From contig CALCOP010000216.1 of the NCBI GenBank assembly GCA_937897365.1, positions 1 through 9,719 of the forward strand: DNA of 9,719 bases, given 5' to 3'. A program made the translations under genes and the position numbers. The DNA comes from an uncultured euryarchaeote (GTDB lineage: Archaea > Thermoplasmatota > Poseidoniia > Poseidoniales > Poseidoniaceae). Shown here one piece after another: positions 1 to 7,500 of the stretch (the stretch's first letter is position 1; every line of letters starts with the position of its first letter). The notes under the pieces are model-generated. The model was not told the origin of the DNA. It ran no database searches and saw nothing but the letters and a program-made list of their open reading frames with translations.

Positions 1-2142
1 ATTGAGAATTGGCAAAAATGCATTTGCAGCCTTTTCACAGGCATTTGCAACATCGTCAAGGCGTTGTAAGACTCGATACATGTGCATTGCAGCAAGCGGT
101 GAATCATCGCCCTTGCTGAACACATAACCTGCAGCATTTGCCTCGACAACATCCGCTTCGTGTTCCATGAGATTCACTTCTCGAATAAGTTCAGCAAGTT
201 TGTTTTGAGCGGCCTTTGTCTCTCCGCTGATGGTGAAGTCACGGAGTGCTTCGACAGCATCTTCGTATTTGGCCACTGTTTCAGCAACCGCATTTGCCAT
301 GTTCTTGAGATTCTTTTTCGCCTCATCATCATCGTACAGCGGTCGGAACGCGAGTTGCTCAGCAACATTTTGAGCATAGTCGGCAATTCGGTCTTGACGG
401 GTAACCATGTAGAGGAAATCGTCGTAACTGACATGGATTCCGAAACGCCTGTCCTGAGTGGCAAGTCGGCGAACCTCTGTCTTGACGTTGTCTGCTGCTA
501 ATTCAGCATCAATAGTGGATTGAATTGCGTCAGAGGCATCTTCACCATCGCATGAGGCATTGACCGCGTCAAGCATGTGTTCTACTGTCTTTTCAACAGC
601 CTTTGCATGCTCGTGGAACAACTCGAACGGAGTGGTGTCTCCGATGATTATTTGTTCTGGCGCATCAGCATCCCCACCTGCATCAGAGAGTGCATCTTCA
701 ACGTAGATCTCTCCACTGCTCTTCCAGATAGCCATTCCAACAGCAATGAAGGACAACGGTAGCAGGACAATCATGTTGAGTGAATCGCCTCCAGATGCGA
801 CAAACAATACAATTGCTCCAAAGGCAGCAGCAGGAACGCTGGCAACCCATGATGCGGCAATCTTTCCAAAGACTCTGAAGTCAACTGCTTTCGCCCCTCC
901 GGCTAATCCTACACCGACAACCGCACCGACAAGGGTGTGCGTCGTTGAAACAGGGACGGCCAAAAAGGGCATTGAGAAGATGAGAATGGTGGTAGCTGCA
1001 CCGAACTCAGCAGCAAACCCACGGGTTGGCGTGATGTCGGTAATTTTCTTACCAATCGTTTCCATAACTCTCCATCCCCAGGTCATGACACCAATAGCAA
1101 TTCCAGCAGAGCCCAAAAGAATAAGCCAAACTGGGATAGGTGCCTTTTCCATCAGTTGACCGCCATCACTGCTGAGAACTTGCCAAACTGCAGCCATGGG
1201 ACCGATTGCGTTTGAGCGGTCGTTTGCACCGTGAGCAAAAGCAACGTAAGCAGCGGTAATAATCTGCAACCACACAAAGATTCGCTCTACACCACGGAAA
1301 CCGCGCTTTTCTTCATTGATATCGATTTGTCGGAGAACCAGATACAATCCGAAACTTGCAATTGCTCCAATCACGGCAGCGAGAATCAGTGAGTTAATTG
1401 GGAACCAGGCATTTTCTGCAAATGGATTGAAAACGCCGTTCTCTTTGACGGGTAACCAGTCGTATTTGTTTTCGATCCAGCCATCAGAAGCTGCTTTTGA
1501 GAAGAAACCCTTGAGCGCCTTGAACTGAAGTGCCAGACCAAGAATAAAGAATGTTGGGAAGGCGAGAACTGGGGCAAGCCATTGTGAACGATCAACTGGA
1601 TTCTCGGAATCAAGAATAGTTTTCTTGATGATGTAGTAAGAAAAGAAAGCGATTAAAGCACCCATCAGTGGGCTTGCCACCCAAGACATGACGACTTTCT
1701 GAACAACTTCCCAGTCGATAAGTGAAGTATCATGCTTAACTTCAAGAATCAAACCAACACCAATAATTCCCCCGATAATGGAGTGTGTTGTCGATACAGG
1801 AAGACCATATCGAGTAGCGATGGTGAGCCATGTCGCTGCAGCCATCATAGCGGCAATGAAACCAAAAGCGATGTCTTGAGAGAACGCCGCATCAACCATT
1901 GGGTCAGAGAAATCGACGGAAAGAATACCCTTTCGAACCGTATCCGTGACTGCGTCTCCAGCAAAGAAAGCACCGCTAAATTCGAAAATAGCAGCGATGA
2001 TGACGGCTTGCTTGAGCGTCAGTGCGCGAGAACCAACAGAGGTCCCCATAGCGTTTGCTACATCATTTGCACCGATGTTCCACGCCATGTATGCACAGAC
2101 AACCAATGCTAATCCAATCAGGACCATAGTGATAGGTTCCAT
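1..2142 (-). CDS. pit: Pit-family inorganic phosphate permease fused to a DUF47/PhoU-like domain (3' end off window)
   Basis: The minus strand is open for 714 codons from the ATG at 2142 to the window edge with no stop, so the C-terminus is cut off. Residues 1 to about 475 are a PHO4/Pit permease. The first repeat has GANDVANA at residues 24-31 and PVSTTHS at 115-121. The second repeat has GANDRSNA at 305-312 and PVSTTHT at 397-403. These paired motifs define the family, which imports phosphate with a cation through the cell membrane. Hydrophobic segments surround a soluble central loop at about 165-250. An acidic linker (about 475-500) leads into a DUF47 domain (about 501-714) with its late EHEAD motif and the closing helix DDVANACEKAAN, so probably only a few residues are missing. 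DUF47 proteins are usually separate genes beside pit and are thought to modulate the permease. The second GAND motif has RS where VA is usual. No Shine-Dalgarno site precedes the ATG, which fits a leaderless mRNA. Confidence 0.93.
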   Translation of the reverse strand, partial: MEPITMVLIGLALVVCAYMAWNIGANDVANAMGTSVGSRALTLKQAVIIAAIFEFSGAFFAGDAVTDTVRKGILSVDFSDPMVDAAFSQDIAFGFIAAMMAAATWLTIATRYGLPVSTTHSIIGGIIGVGLILEVKHDTSLIDWEVVQKVVMSWVASPLMGALIAFFSYYIIKKTILDSENPVDRSQWLAPVLAFPTFFILGLALQFKALKGFFSKAASDGWIENKYDWLPVKENGVFNPFAENAWFPINSLILAAVIGAIASFGLYLVLRQIDINEEKRGFRGVERIFVWLQIITAAYVAFAHGANDRSNAIGPMAAVWQVLSSDGGQLMEKAPIPVWLILLGSAGIAIGVMTWGWRVMETIGKKITDITPTRGFAAEFGAATTILIFSMPFLAVPVSTTHTLVGAVVGVGLAGGAKAVDFRVFGKIAASWVASVPAAAFGAIVLFVASGGDSLNMIVLLPLSFIAVGMAIWKSSGEIYVEDALSDAGGDADAPEQIIIGDTTPFELFHEHAKAVEKTVEHMLDAVNASCDGEDASDAIQSTIDAELAADNVKTEVRRLATQDRRFGIHVSYDDFLYMVTRQDRIADYAQNVAEQLAFRPLYDDDEAKKNLKNMANAVAETVAKYEDAVEALRDFTISGETKAAQNKLAELIREVNLMEHEADVVEANAAGYVFSKGDDSPLAAMHMYRVLQRLDDVANACEKAANAFLPILN

Positions 2143-2162
2143 GACTTGAACCAGTAAAAGTA

Positions 2163-2172
2163 GGTATATATT
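2163..2172 (-). promoter_or_regulatory. TATA-like box for the pit-DUF47 gene
   Basis: Read on the minus strand this is an AATATATACC-type AT run centred about 25 bases before the ATG at 2142. That is the distance expected between an archaeal TATA box and the transcription start, so the mRNA would begin at or next to the start codon. No ribosome binding site is visible, in agreement. The similar sequence TGTATATTC at 2181-2189 repeats most of GTATATATTC at 2164-2173 and could be part of an operator shared with the divergent gene. The box is inferred from spacing and composition only. Confidence 0.5.
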
Positions 2173-2188
2173 CGCGCTTATGTATATT

Positions 2189-2196
2189 CTATATAG
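2189..2196 (+). promoter_or_regulatory. TATA-like box for the AbrB-PhoU regulator gene
   Basis: CTATATAG is a perfect 8-base palindrome centred about 30 bases before the ATG at 2223, a plausible archaeal TATA position for a leaderless or nearly leaderless transcript. The region 2197-2222 has no strong Shine-Dalgarno match. It lies about 25 bases from the opposed TATA-like element of pit, so a regulator bound between them could affect both genes. Being a palindrome, it does not by itself show direction. Confidence 0.5.
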
Positions 2197-2222
2197 GAGT
2201 ATTTAGTCGGGAAAATGATATT

Positions 2223-3266
2223 ATGGGACTCGGTCTAGGCGAACATGAAGTACGAAAATTGCAAAGTACAGGTGGGAGTACCTTTACCGTGAGCCTTCCA
2301 AAGCCTTGGGTCACCGAACAAGGCTTGCAGTCGCGCGATTCATTGCGAGTGGATTGGAGGCCAAGTGGAGCCCTGCGCATCACTCCACTCAATATGCCAT
2401 CGTCACCCAAAAAACAGATTTATTTCGATTGCCGAACTCTTCCTGAAGGCAGTCTTCATGACCACCTGATGGGCGCATATATATCCGGGGCTGACATCAT
2501 CGTCATTCGCTTTGAAGATGAGATGAGAAAGCAAACATCAAATCAAATCCGTCGTTTTCTTCGCAGCACACGCGGTTTTGAAATATTTGAAGAGGTCGAT
2601 GGCTCTGTCGAGTTAAAATGTCTCATGAATGCGGGCGATATGCCACTGCATGCGAGTCTAAATCGAATGTACCTCCAGGTTACTTCCTTAATTCGAGATA
2701 TTATGAGTGTCTTTGAGGGAGAGGATAAGGAATTTCTTTCGGATGCAGAAGAACGTGAAAGTGAAGTTGACGCTTTACTTTACCTCATAGAACGGCAATC
2801 GAGGATATTACTCGATTCACATTTTGTTGCAACAAAACTCAATCTTTCGCGTACTCAGGCACTTGAATACACCAATTTAGCACGCTCATTAGAGCGCATG
2901 ATGGATCATGCTTACACGATGAGTCAGCTGATTCTTGAAAACCCGAAGATTACTGAAACCGGTGCGGGCAGAGTTTCTATCCAACTCTTACCCGAGTGGC
3001 AAAAAGCATTGAAGGAACTCATGATTAACATCCGAACGCGAGACTCAACCCGCATTGAACATGCCCGTAAGAATCTCAAAGAGGCTCAAGAAATTCTTCA
3101 GAATCACGAACAGGATTTACTTGCCAATCATCGACAAAGCGAGTGGATGGCATACGATCTGAGTTTGTCAGAATCTGCTCGTAGGCTCTGTGCTTATTCG
3201 CGTGATTTTGGAGAAATACTGCTCAATATGAAGGTTTTCAGTGAGATTCAGCGCATGCAATATTAG
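2223..3266 (+). CDS. phoU: Archaeal phosphate uptake regulator, AbrB/SpoVT-like domain plus PhoU repeats
   Basis: A 347-residue protein. Residues 8-57 form a SpoVT/AbrB-like swapped-hairpin DNA-binding domain: RKLQSTGGSTFTVSLPKPWV, then the end of the hairpin at RITPL. A linker domain (about 62-140) contains the AYISGADIIVIRFED stretch usual in archaeal homologues. Two PhoU-like helical repeats follow, roughly 146-232 with LERMMDHAY near 222-230 and 245-340 with a YSRDFGEILLN motif near 320. In this family the PhoU repeats are thought to sense or relay phosphate status and the N-terminal domain to bind DNA. Its position divergent from a Pit-type permease, with 80 bases between the starts, suggests it controls that permease and perhaps itself. 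The ATG at 2223 places the AbrB motif at its usual distance from the N-terminus. Cytoplasmic; no membrane segment or signal peptide. Confidence 0.9.
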   Translation: MGLGLGEHEVRKLQSTGGSTFTVSLPKPWVTEQGLQSRDSLRVDWRPSGALRITPLNMPSSPKKQIYFDCRTLPEGSLHDHLMGAYISGADIIVIRFEDEMRKQTSNQIRRFLRSTRGFEIFEEVDGSVELKCLMNAGDMPLHASLNRMYLQVTSLIRDIMSVFEGEDKEFLSDAEERESEVDALLYLIERQSRILLDSHFVATKLNLSRTQALEYTNLARSLERMMDHAYTMSQLILENPKITETGAGRVSIQLLPEWQKALKELMINIRTRDSTRIEHARKNLKEAQEILQNHEQDLLANHRQSEWMAYDLSLSESARRLCAYSRDFGEILLNMKVFSEIQRMQY

Positions 3267-3325
3267 GTGTAGTAATTTACATCTACTTTATTTAATACAC
3301 CCATGTGTTGGCAAACCTACCTTTG

Positions 3326-3354
3326 TTTAATATAGAACCGGTGACAAATATACA
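3326..3354 (+). promoter_or_regulatory. Possible promoter of the small-gene pair (two AT-rich TATA-like elements)
   Basis: TTTAATATAG (3326-3335) and CAAATATAC (3345-3353) are both TATA-like. The second is centred about 36 bases before the ATG at 3385 and would give a leader of about 10 bases. The first would give a leader of about 25 bases. The 118-base gap after the phoU stop (3267-3384) otherwise holds only AT-rich sequence and weak inverted repeats (for example ACACccaTGTGT at 3297-3308). I cannot tell whether phoU transcription ends here or reads through. Assigned by composition and spacing only. Confidence 0.35.
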
Positions 3355-3384
3355 CTGTAACAAACAAGTTGCAGGCGAAACAAC

Positions 3385-3549
3385 ATGGACAAAAATCTGG
3401 AGGCATACGTAGACATGATAATGAATGAACAAGAACACAGAAGTGGAATCTTTTCCAACTTCATCGATGTTGTGGTTGGAGCGATCTCCGACTACAGATG
3501 TGGAGCAGATGCTCGCGGTTCTCACAACACTCGACGAGGTGTTCTTTGA
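3385..3549 (+). CDS. Small protein A of a tandem paralogous pair, family unknown
   Basis: A 54-codon open frame starting at ATG 3385 and ending with TGA at 3547-3549. I do not recognise a family. The N-terminal 24 residues match the next small gene without gaps at 12 of 24 positions, including Y8 V9 D10, Q16 E17 and G21 I22 F23 S24. Residues 1-18 are acidic and could form an amphipathic helix. Residues 22-34 are hydrophobic (FSNFIDVVVGAI) but short for a membrane span. The tail after residue 37 (DYRCGADARGSHNTRRGVL) is unlike protein B and may be a late change of frame or low-constraint sequence. There is no strong Shine-Dalgarno site before 3385, which fits a first gene in a transcript. Its stop overlaps the start of gene B by one base, suggesting coupled translation. 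The case for a real gene rests on the paralogy and the coupling. Confidence 0.6.
   Translation: MDKNLEAYVDMIMNEQEHRSGIFSNFIDVVVGAISDYRCGADARGSHNTRRGVL
3536..3541 (+). promoter_or_regulatory. Shine-Dalgarno site of small gene B
   Basis: GAGGTG lies 7 bases before the ATG at 3549. It matches the core complementary to the 3' end of archaeal 16S rRNA, and similar sites precede the downstream operon genes (GGGGTGA before 4521, GAGGT before 9167). It supports translation of the 40-residue frame at 3549-3671 even though that frame is very short. Confidence 0.6.
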
Positions 3550-3671
3550 TGGACGCATACCTTTCTGAATATGTGGACCACGTTCTTGATGCTCAAGAAT
3601 ACCAAAACGGCATCTTTTCACGTTCTTCTTTTTCGAAGATTCTAACGGCGTTTTTCCGACGTGAAGAGTAA
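3549..3671 (+). CDS. Small protein B of a tandem paralogous pair, family unknown
   Basis: A 40-codon frame from ATG 3549 to TAA 3669-3671. The start shares one base with the stop of gene A (TGATG), and GAGGTG sits 7 bases upstream. The protein shares the pattern YVD-x5-QE-x3-GIFS with protein A at identical residue numbers (8-24), then continues with a short stretch rich in serine, phenylalanine and basic residues, ending in RREE. It has no signal peptide, clear membrane span or cysteine. The acidic first half followed by a hydrophobic and basic end suggests a small helical protein that binds a partner or the membrane surface; this is inference. Possible roles are an accessory protein of the neighbouring phosphate regulator or of the ABC operon, but the separating stem-loop argues that the pair is its own unit. 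Confidence 0.62.
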   Translation: MDAYLSEYVDHVLDAQEYQNGIFSRSSFSKILTAFFRREE

Positions 3672-3688
3672 ACCCTTTCGATATGAAA

Positions 3689-3737
3689 CATAATCCTCGT
3701 GAACGCGTGCAGCGTTCCTGATTATGAGGAAATTTTT
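3689..3737 (+). terminator. Stem-loop with T tract after the small-gene pair
   Basis: CATAATC (3689-3695) pairs perfectly with GATTATG (3720-3726), and inside it GAACGC (3701-3706) pairs with GCGTTC (3712-3717) around the loop GTGCA. A 5/2-base internal loop separates the two stems. Six bases after the outer stem is a run of five T (3733-3737). Placed 17 bases after the stop of small gene B and before the promoter of the ABC operon, it best fits a transcription terminator. It could instead be a structured leader element if the operon is transcribed from further upstream. Archaeal terminators often need only T runs, so the stem may have another purpose. Confidence 0.5.
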
Positions 3738-3756
3738 GGGAGCATCGAACACCAAT

Positions 3757-3765
3757 TCATATATC
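3757..3765 (+). promoter_or_regulatory. TATA-like box for the ABC transporter operon
   Basis: TCATATATC is centred near 3761. At the usual archaeal spacing this predicts a transcript start near 3785-3789, about 10-14 bases before the ATG at 3799. That leader would just include GGTGA (3789-3793), a Shine-Dalgarno-like site five bases from the ATG. The rest of 3672-3798 holds the stem-loop annotated separately and nothing else that I can support. Confidence 0.45.
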
Positions 3766-3798
3766 AAAACTTTTTGATGATGAGTATTGGTGAACCGA

Positions 3799-4524
3799 AT
3801 GCTCGATGTGAAAGGCTTAACGAAAACCTTCGGTTCAGGCTCGAACAAGTTACAGGTTCTCAAGGGCGTCGATATGAGCATTGAAACCGGCGAAATGGTT
3901 GCTCTCATGGGTCCGTCAGGTTCCGGCAAATCGACATTGCTCAATATTATCGGCGGCCTCCTTGCTGGTGATGGAGGTGAAATTGTCCTTGGTGGCAAGA
4001 GCTACGGACAAAAAAGCCCGTCAAATGTTGTTGATGTACGTCGGGATTCTGTTGGCTGGATTTTTCAAGATTTTCACCTCCTCGATAACCTCACAGCCGT
4101 AGACAATGTCGCTATTGCACTCGAATTGTCCGGGGTGCCCTCAAGGGAAGCGGTTGCTGCTGCAACGGTTGCCCTTACGAAGGTGGGTCTTGAAGATCGT
4201 ATGAACCACATCCCCGACCAACTTTCTGGCGGCCAGCAGCAAAGAGTTGCTATTGCTCGAGCAATTGCTGGAAATCGTCCTATTCTATTGGCAGATGAGC
4301 CAACTGGAAATCTCGATATTGCGAGTGGAAAAGAAGTACTCCAGTTGTTCAAAGACCTGTGTCACGATGAAGAGAATCCAATCTCGATTCTCATGGTTAC
4401 GCACGATCCAGATTTAGCATCAAATGCAGACCGGATGTTGTTACTGAATGACGGTAAAACCGAAGCATCCGATATTCGCTCTGCCTGGGGATTAGATTCT
4501 GAAGACGGGGGTGAAGAAGAATGA
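3799..4524 (+). CDS. ABC transporter ATPase of the LolD/MacB type
   Basis: A 241-residue nucleotide-binding subunit with every catalytic element: Walker A GPSGSGKST (38-46), Q-loop glutamine 90, signature LSGGQ (142-146), Walker B ILLADEP with D166 and catalytic E167, and H-loop histidine 202. The FQDFHLLDNLTAVDNV segment and overall length are characteristic of the LolD/MacB/FtsE group, whose ATPases pair with FtsX-fold permeases instead of conventional channel-forming ones. I chose ATG 3799 because GGTGA lies five bases upstream and MLDVKGLTKTF is the usual beginning of such proteins; in-frame TTG 3787 and GTG 3790 would add four or three residues. The C-terminus ends in an acidic run (EDGGEEE). 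Its stop overlaps the permease start by four bases (ATGA), so the two are probably translationally coupled. It hydrolyses ATP at the cytoplasmic face. Confidence 0.93.
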   Translation: MLDVKGLTKTFGSGSNKLQVLKGVDMSIETGEMVALMGPSGSGKSTLLNIIGGLLAGDGGEIVLGGKSYGQKSPSNVVDVRRDSVGWIFQDFHLLDNLTAVDNVAIALELSGVPSREAVAAATVALTKVGLEDRMNHIPDQLSGGQQQRVAIARAIAGNRPILLADEPTGNLDIASGKEVLQLFKDLCHDEENPISILMVTHDPDLASNADRMLLLNDGKTEASDIRSAWGLDSEDGGEEE

Positions 4525-7500
4525 CCAAAGGTGACGAATCACTTCAACTGGAAGATTCTGATTTTACTCCCTCTCAAGGATTGCCGAAACGCGTGATGCA
4601 CAAAATGATGGAAACGCCATCTCGACTTCGGCTCGCTGGACTAAGCGCTTGGAGAGGGAAAGAGCGTGGATTAGCGGTTATTACGGGTGTCTTCTTGGCA
4701 TCGCTGGTTATCACAACCGTGCTTGCTTATGGTGTCGGGCTTTCTCAACTCTTCTTCGAGGAATCGCTCAAAAACGAACCGTTCGATGCGAAAATAGAAT
4801 TTGCCAGAACACCTGTTGAGAACACAACTGGCTGGTCGAACAACACGACTACAATGCTCAACGTATGTGATGAATTAATGTCAGACTTCAGTGAGTTTAC
4901 TGACTGTACACTGGTTCTTGGTCGACAAGGTATTCACAGTGGCGGGCTTTTCAACGAAGAATTCATCGTAGCCCAGCCTCTTGAAATGGTCGCGATTACA
5001 GATGATGCAAACCCGTATTGGGGTAATGTCACGTTTGAATACCCAGAGTTGGCCGAAGCTGGCCCGCCAATCTCGCAAATGCGTTCAGTACGCTTCTTGG
5101 GTCCTGAGGCTTTTGACGGGGAATTTGCCGAACGGTTAGGCCAGAACATTATTGCTGGAATGGGTGAATGGCCGTCGCCTGAAAACATGAGTCTGCAGCG
5201 AGGAGTGATTCTTCCTTCCACGATTGCTTCGCAAGCAAAAGCGAATGTCGGAGACATACTCGACACGCTCGCGTTCCATTATGTGGTCGACGAATCAACG
5301 ATTTTTGAAGGAACGGTCACCAACGAAAATTGCGATGGAGAAGTTACCCCTGAAGAAAATGGGTTTGTGTATTGTCGAATGGAAATGGTGGCAACAGAAT
5401 TGAAAGTCGTTGGTATCTATGACCCATGGGATTTTGGTAATCCGACCCTGGCTCCAAATCCGATATTTGCAACTTGGGAAGTCCTTGACGAGTCTCAGCG
5501 TGCTGTATTGATGGATAACGATCACATGTATTTGGGAGTCACCATTGACAAAGGACAATTACCCACAACCTCTACTGCAGATGCTGCAGAATGGCTTGAA
5601 AATCTCGGAAGAGACGTTCAAACCGGAAACTACACCGATGAAGGAGTCGAACTGTATTACACGGATATCATCAGTGGAACAATTACGTTCCTCAATATCT
5701 TCCTCGGTTTAATTCAAATCTTCGACTACATTATCATGATTCCAATTGTCATCCTTTCTATTGCCGTCTTGATATACGGATTGGTGCTTTCTCTTGAGCA
5801 ACGAAGAAGAGAAGTCAGTATACATCGTGTCATTGGAGCAGACTCCTCAAGTCTGCAAAGTATGGTGCTGTTGGAATTGTTCGTGATGGCATCTGTTGCA
5901 TGGCTTGCAGGTTATTTGCTCGCATTATTTGCTGTTCCAATCGTTCTTTCTGCCGTTGGATTTATGGAATTTAGGACTGGTGACTTCGATGTCAATCCAA
6001 CATTGAGTATTGGTTCTACAATTTTTACTGCCGTTGCGACACTCGGACTTGCCATGCTTTTTGGTCGAAGTCGAGCCCGCGACTTCATCAGTTTGGAAAT
6101 CGAAGAAGGCGTTCGCAAGACATCAGCCAAAGCGGAACCAAAACGCTGGCTTCACTGGCTTGCCTTCCTGTTTGGAATGCTCGCAGTGGGAGACACATGG
6201 CTCGAGATGAACGGCAGCGAAGACGGTATCGTTTCAAATTTCTTCCTCGAAGGATTACTCGGAATTATCGGACCGTTTGCTCTTTGGATTGGTGGCGCAT
6301 TACTGCTCGGAAGAATTGGTGCAAAGGGTCCGCAAATTATGCAACTTATCTTCGGACGAACACCGCTACTTAACGATGTGAAGCGTGGCTTAAAGGGCTC
6401 TGGTTCTGCAGAATCAGTCAATCGTTTGGCAGTCATTATGTTACTCACCCTCTCCATTGTCACCCTCGCTGCTGTTCAAGGATATACGGGCACTCTTGTC
6501 GATGAGAAGACCGTTGATGCTACGGTCGGTTCCGACTTACAAATAACGCTCGAACAGGGTTATACCGAAACACAATTGCTGGATTTGGTATCAAATTTCA
6601 CTGATTCAGGTGTCAATGCTGTTGCAACGACTGTCCCGAGTTTGTTCCTCGCCGATTCTTCAGGTGGGGATAAATTGCAGACATGGGTATTGCTTGACGA
6701 CAATGAAAACGTGCTTCGCTGGAGTGAACAATCAATTCCTGGGGAAGACATTGACGCTGCCATGGCCGCATACCGCAACGGCGGTTTTAGCGCAGGACAA
6801 GACGCTGCATACTCACTGGATATCGCTGGTTCAGACCGTGGTAATGAAATGAGTCTCGACGATGTTTTACTCAAGCCTACAGATTCTCAAAGTGAAAACA
6901 TCTCATTCACGTGGGAAGAGCTCTCGTTTAACTTCACTACTGGAGGGACTGATCAGCCCAATGTCATGGCGTTTTTCGCTGCGATTCCTCAACTCTTGGA
7001 CGGTGACTGGTCGAGTCTCGACCTTTCAGGACAAGACCTTAGCGGCCGAGACTTTGGTGCTGTCGATCTCTCCGGAACGAATCTTTCCGGAGCGAACCTC
7101 GCTGGAGCAAATCTGTCTCAATCATTACTCATCGATACGAACCTCGAAGGAGCGGACCTCTCTGGAGCGAACCTTTCGAATACAATCATCTTCAACTTCA
7201 TGGGTGGTTCACTGGAAGGAACAAACTTCGATGGAGCGAATTTGAGTGGAGCATTTGGCGGGTCTGAAGTTATCGAATCCTTCGGAATGTCCATACCTTC
7301 TGATACGGATTTATCTGTTGCCAACCTTGGTAACGCTACATGCCCAGACGGAACTTCTGCAGAAGATACGAACTGTTCTTCTGGACTTTCCTTAACACCC
7401 CCGGCGCTTCTCACTCCGTTCTTCTTAGAAGGTTCAACGGTGGAAATTATCATCACGCAGTATCAAAGCAACATGTATTACATGGGCACACACGAATACA

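Noticed and set aside
160..501. Plus-strand open frame of 113 codons, and similar frames at 746-1159 and 1732-2112
   Set aside because: They lie antisense to the intact Pit-DUF47 coding frame, which has clear family motifs throughout; their translations show no domain.
3292..3621. Minus-strand open frame of 109 codons opposite the small-gene pair
   Set aside because: It is longer than the plus-strand frames but has a Cys/His/Ser-rich random-looking composition, no recognisable domain and no good start signal, whereas the plus strand has two related frames with a Shine-Dalgarno site.
3787..3801. TTG at 3787 or GTG at 3790 as the start of the first ATPase
   Set aside because: In frame and possible, but the ATG at 3799 has GGTGA five bases upstream and gives the normal N-terminus of the family.
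3699..3884. Plus-strand frame of 61 codons across the ABC operon promoter
   Set aside because: It runs through the stem-loop and TATA-like box and then overlaps the ATPase out of frame, and it resembles no known protein.
6862..7245. Plus-strand frame of 127 codons with regular SLERTSLE-type repeats
   Set aside because: It is the pentapeptide-repeat DNA of the permease read in another frame; the repetition is inherited from the 15-base units.
7005..7256. Pentapeptide DNA repeats as a CRISPR array or tandem satellite
   Set aside because: The units are 15 bases, coding, in frame and have no spacers; the protein-level pattern explains them fully.
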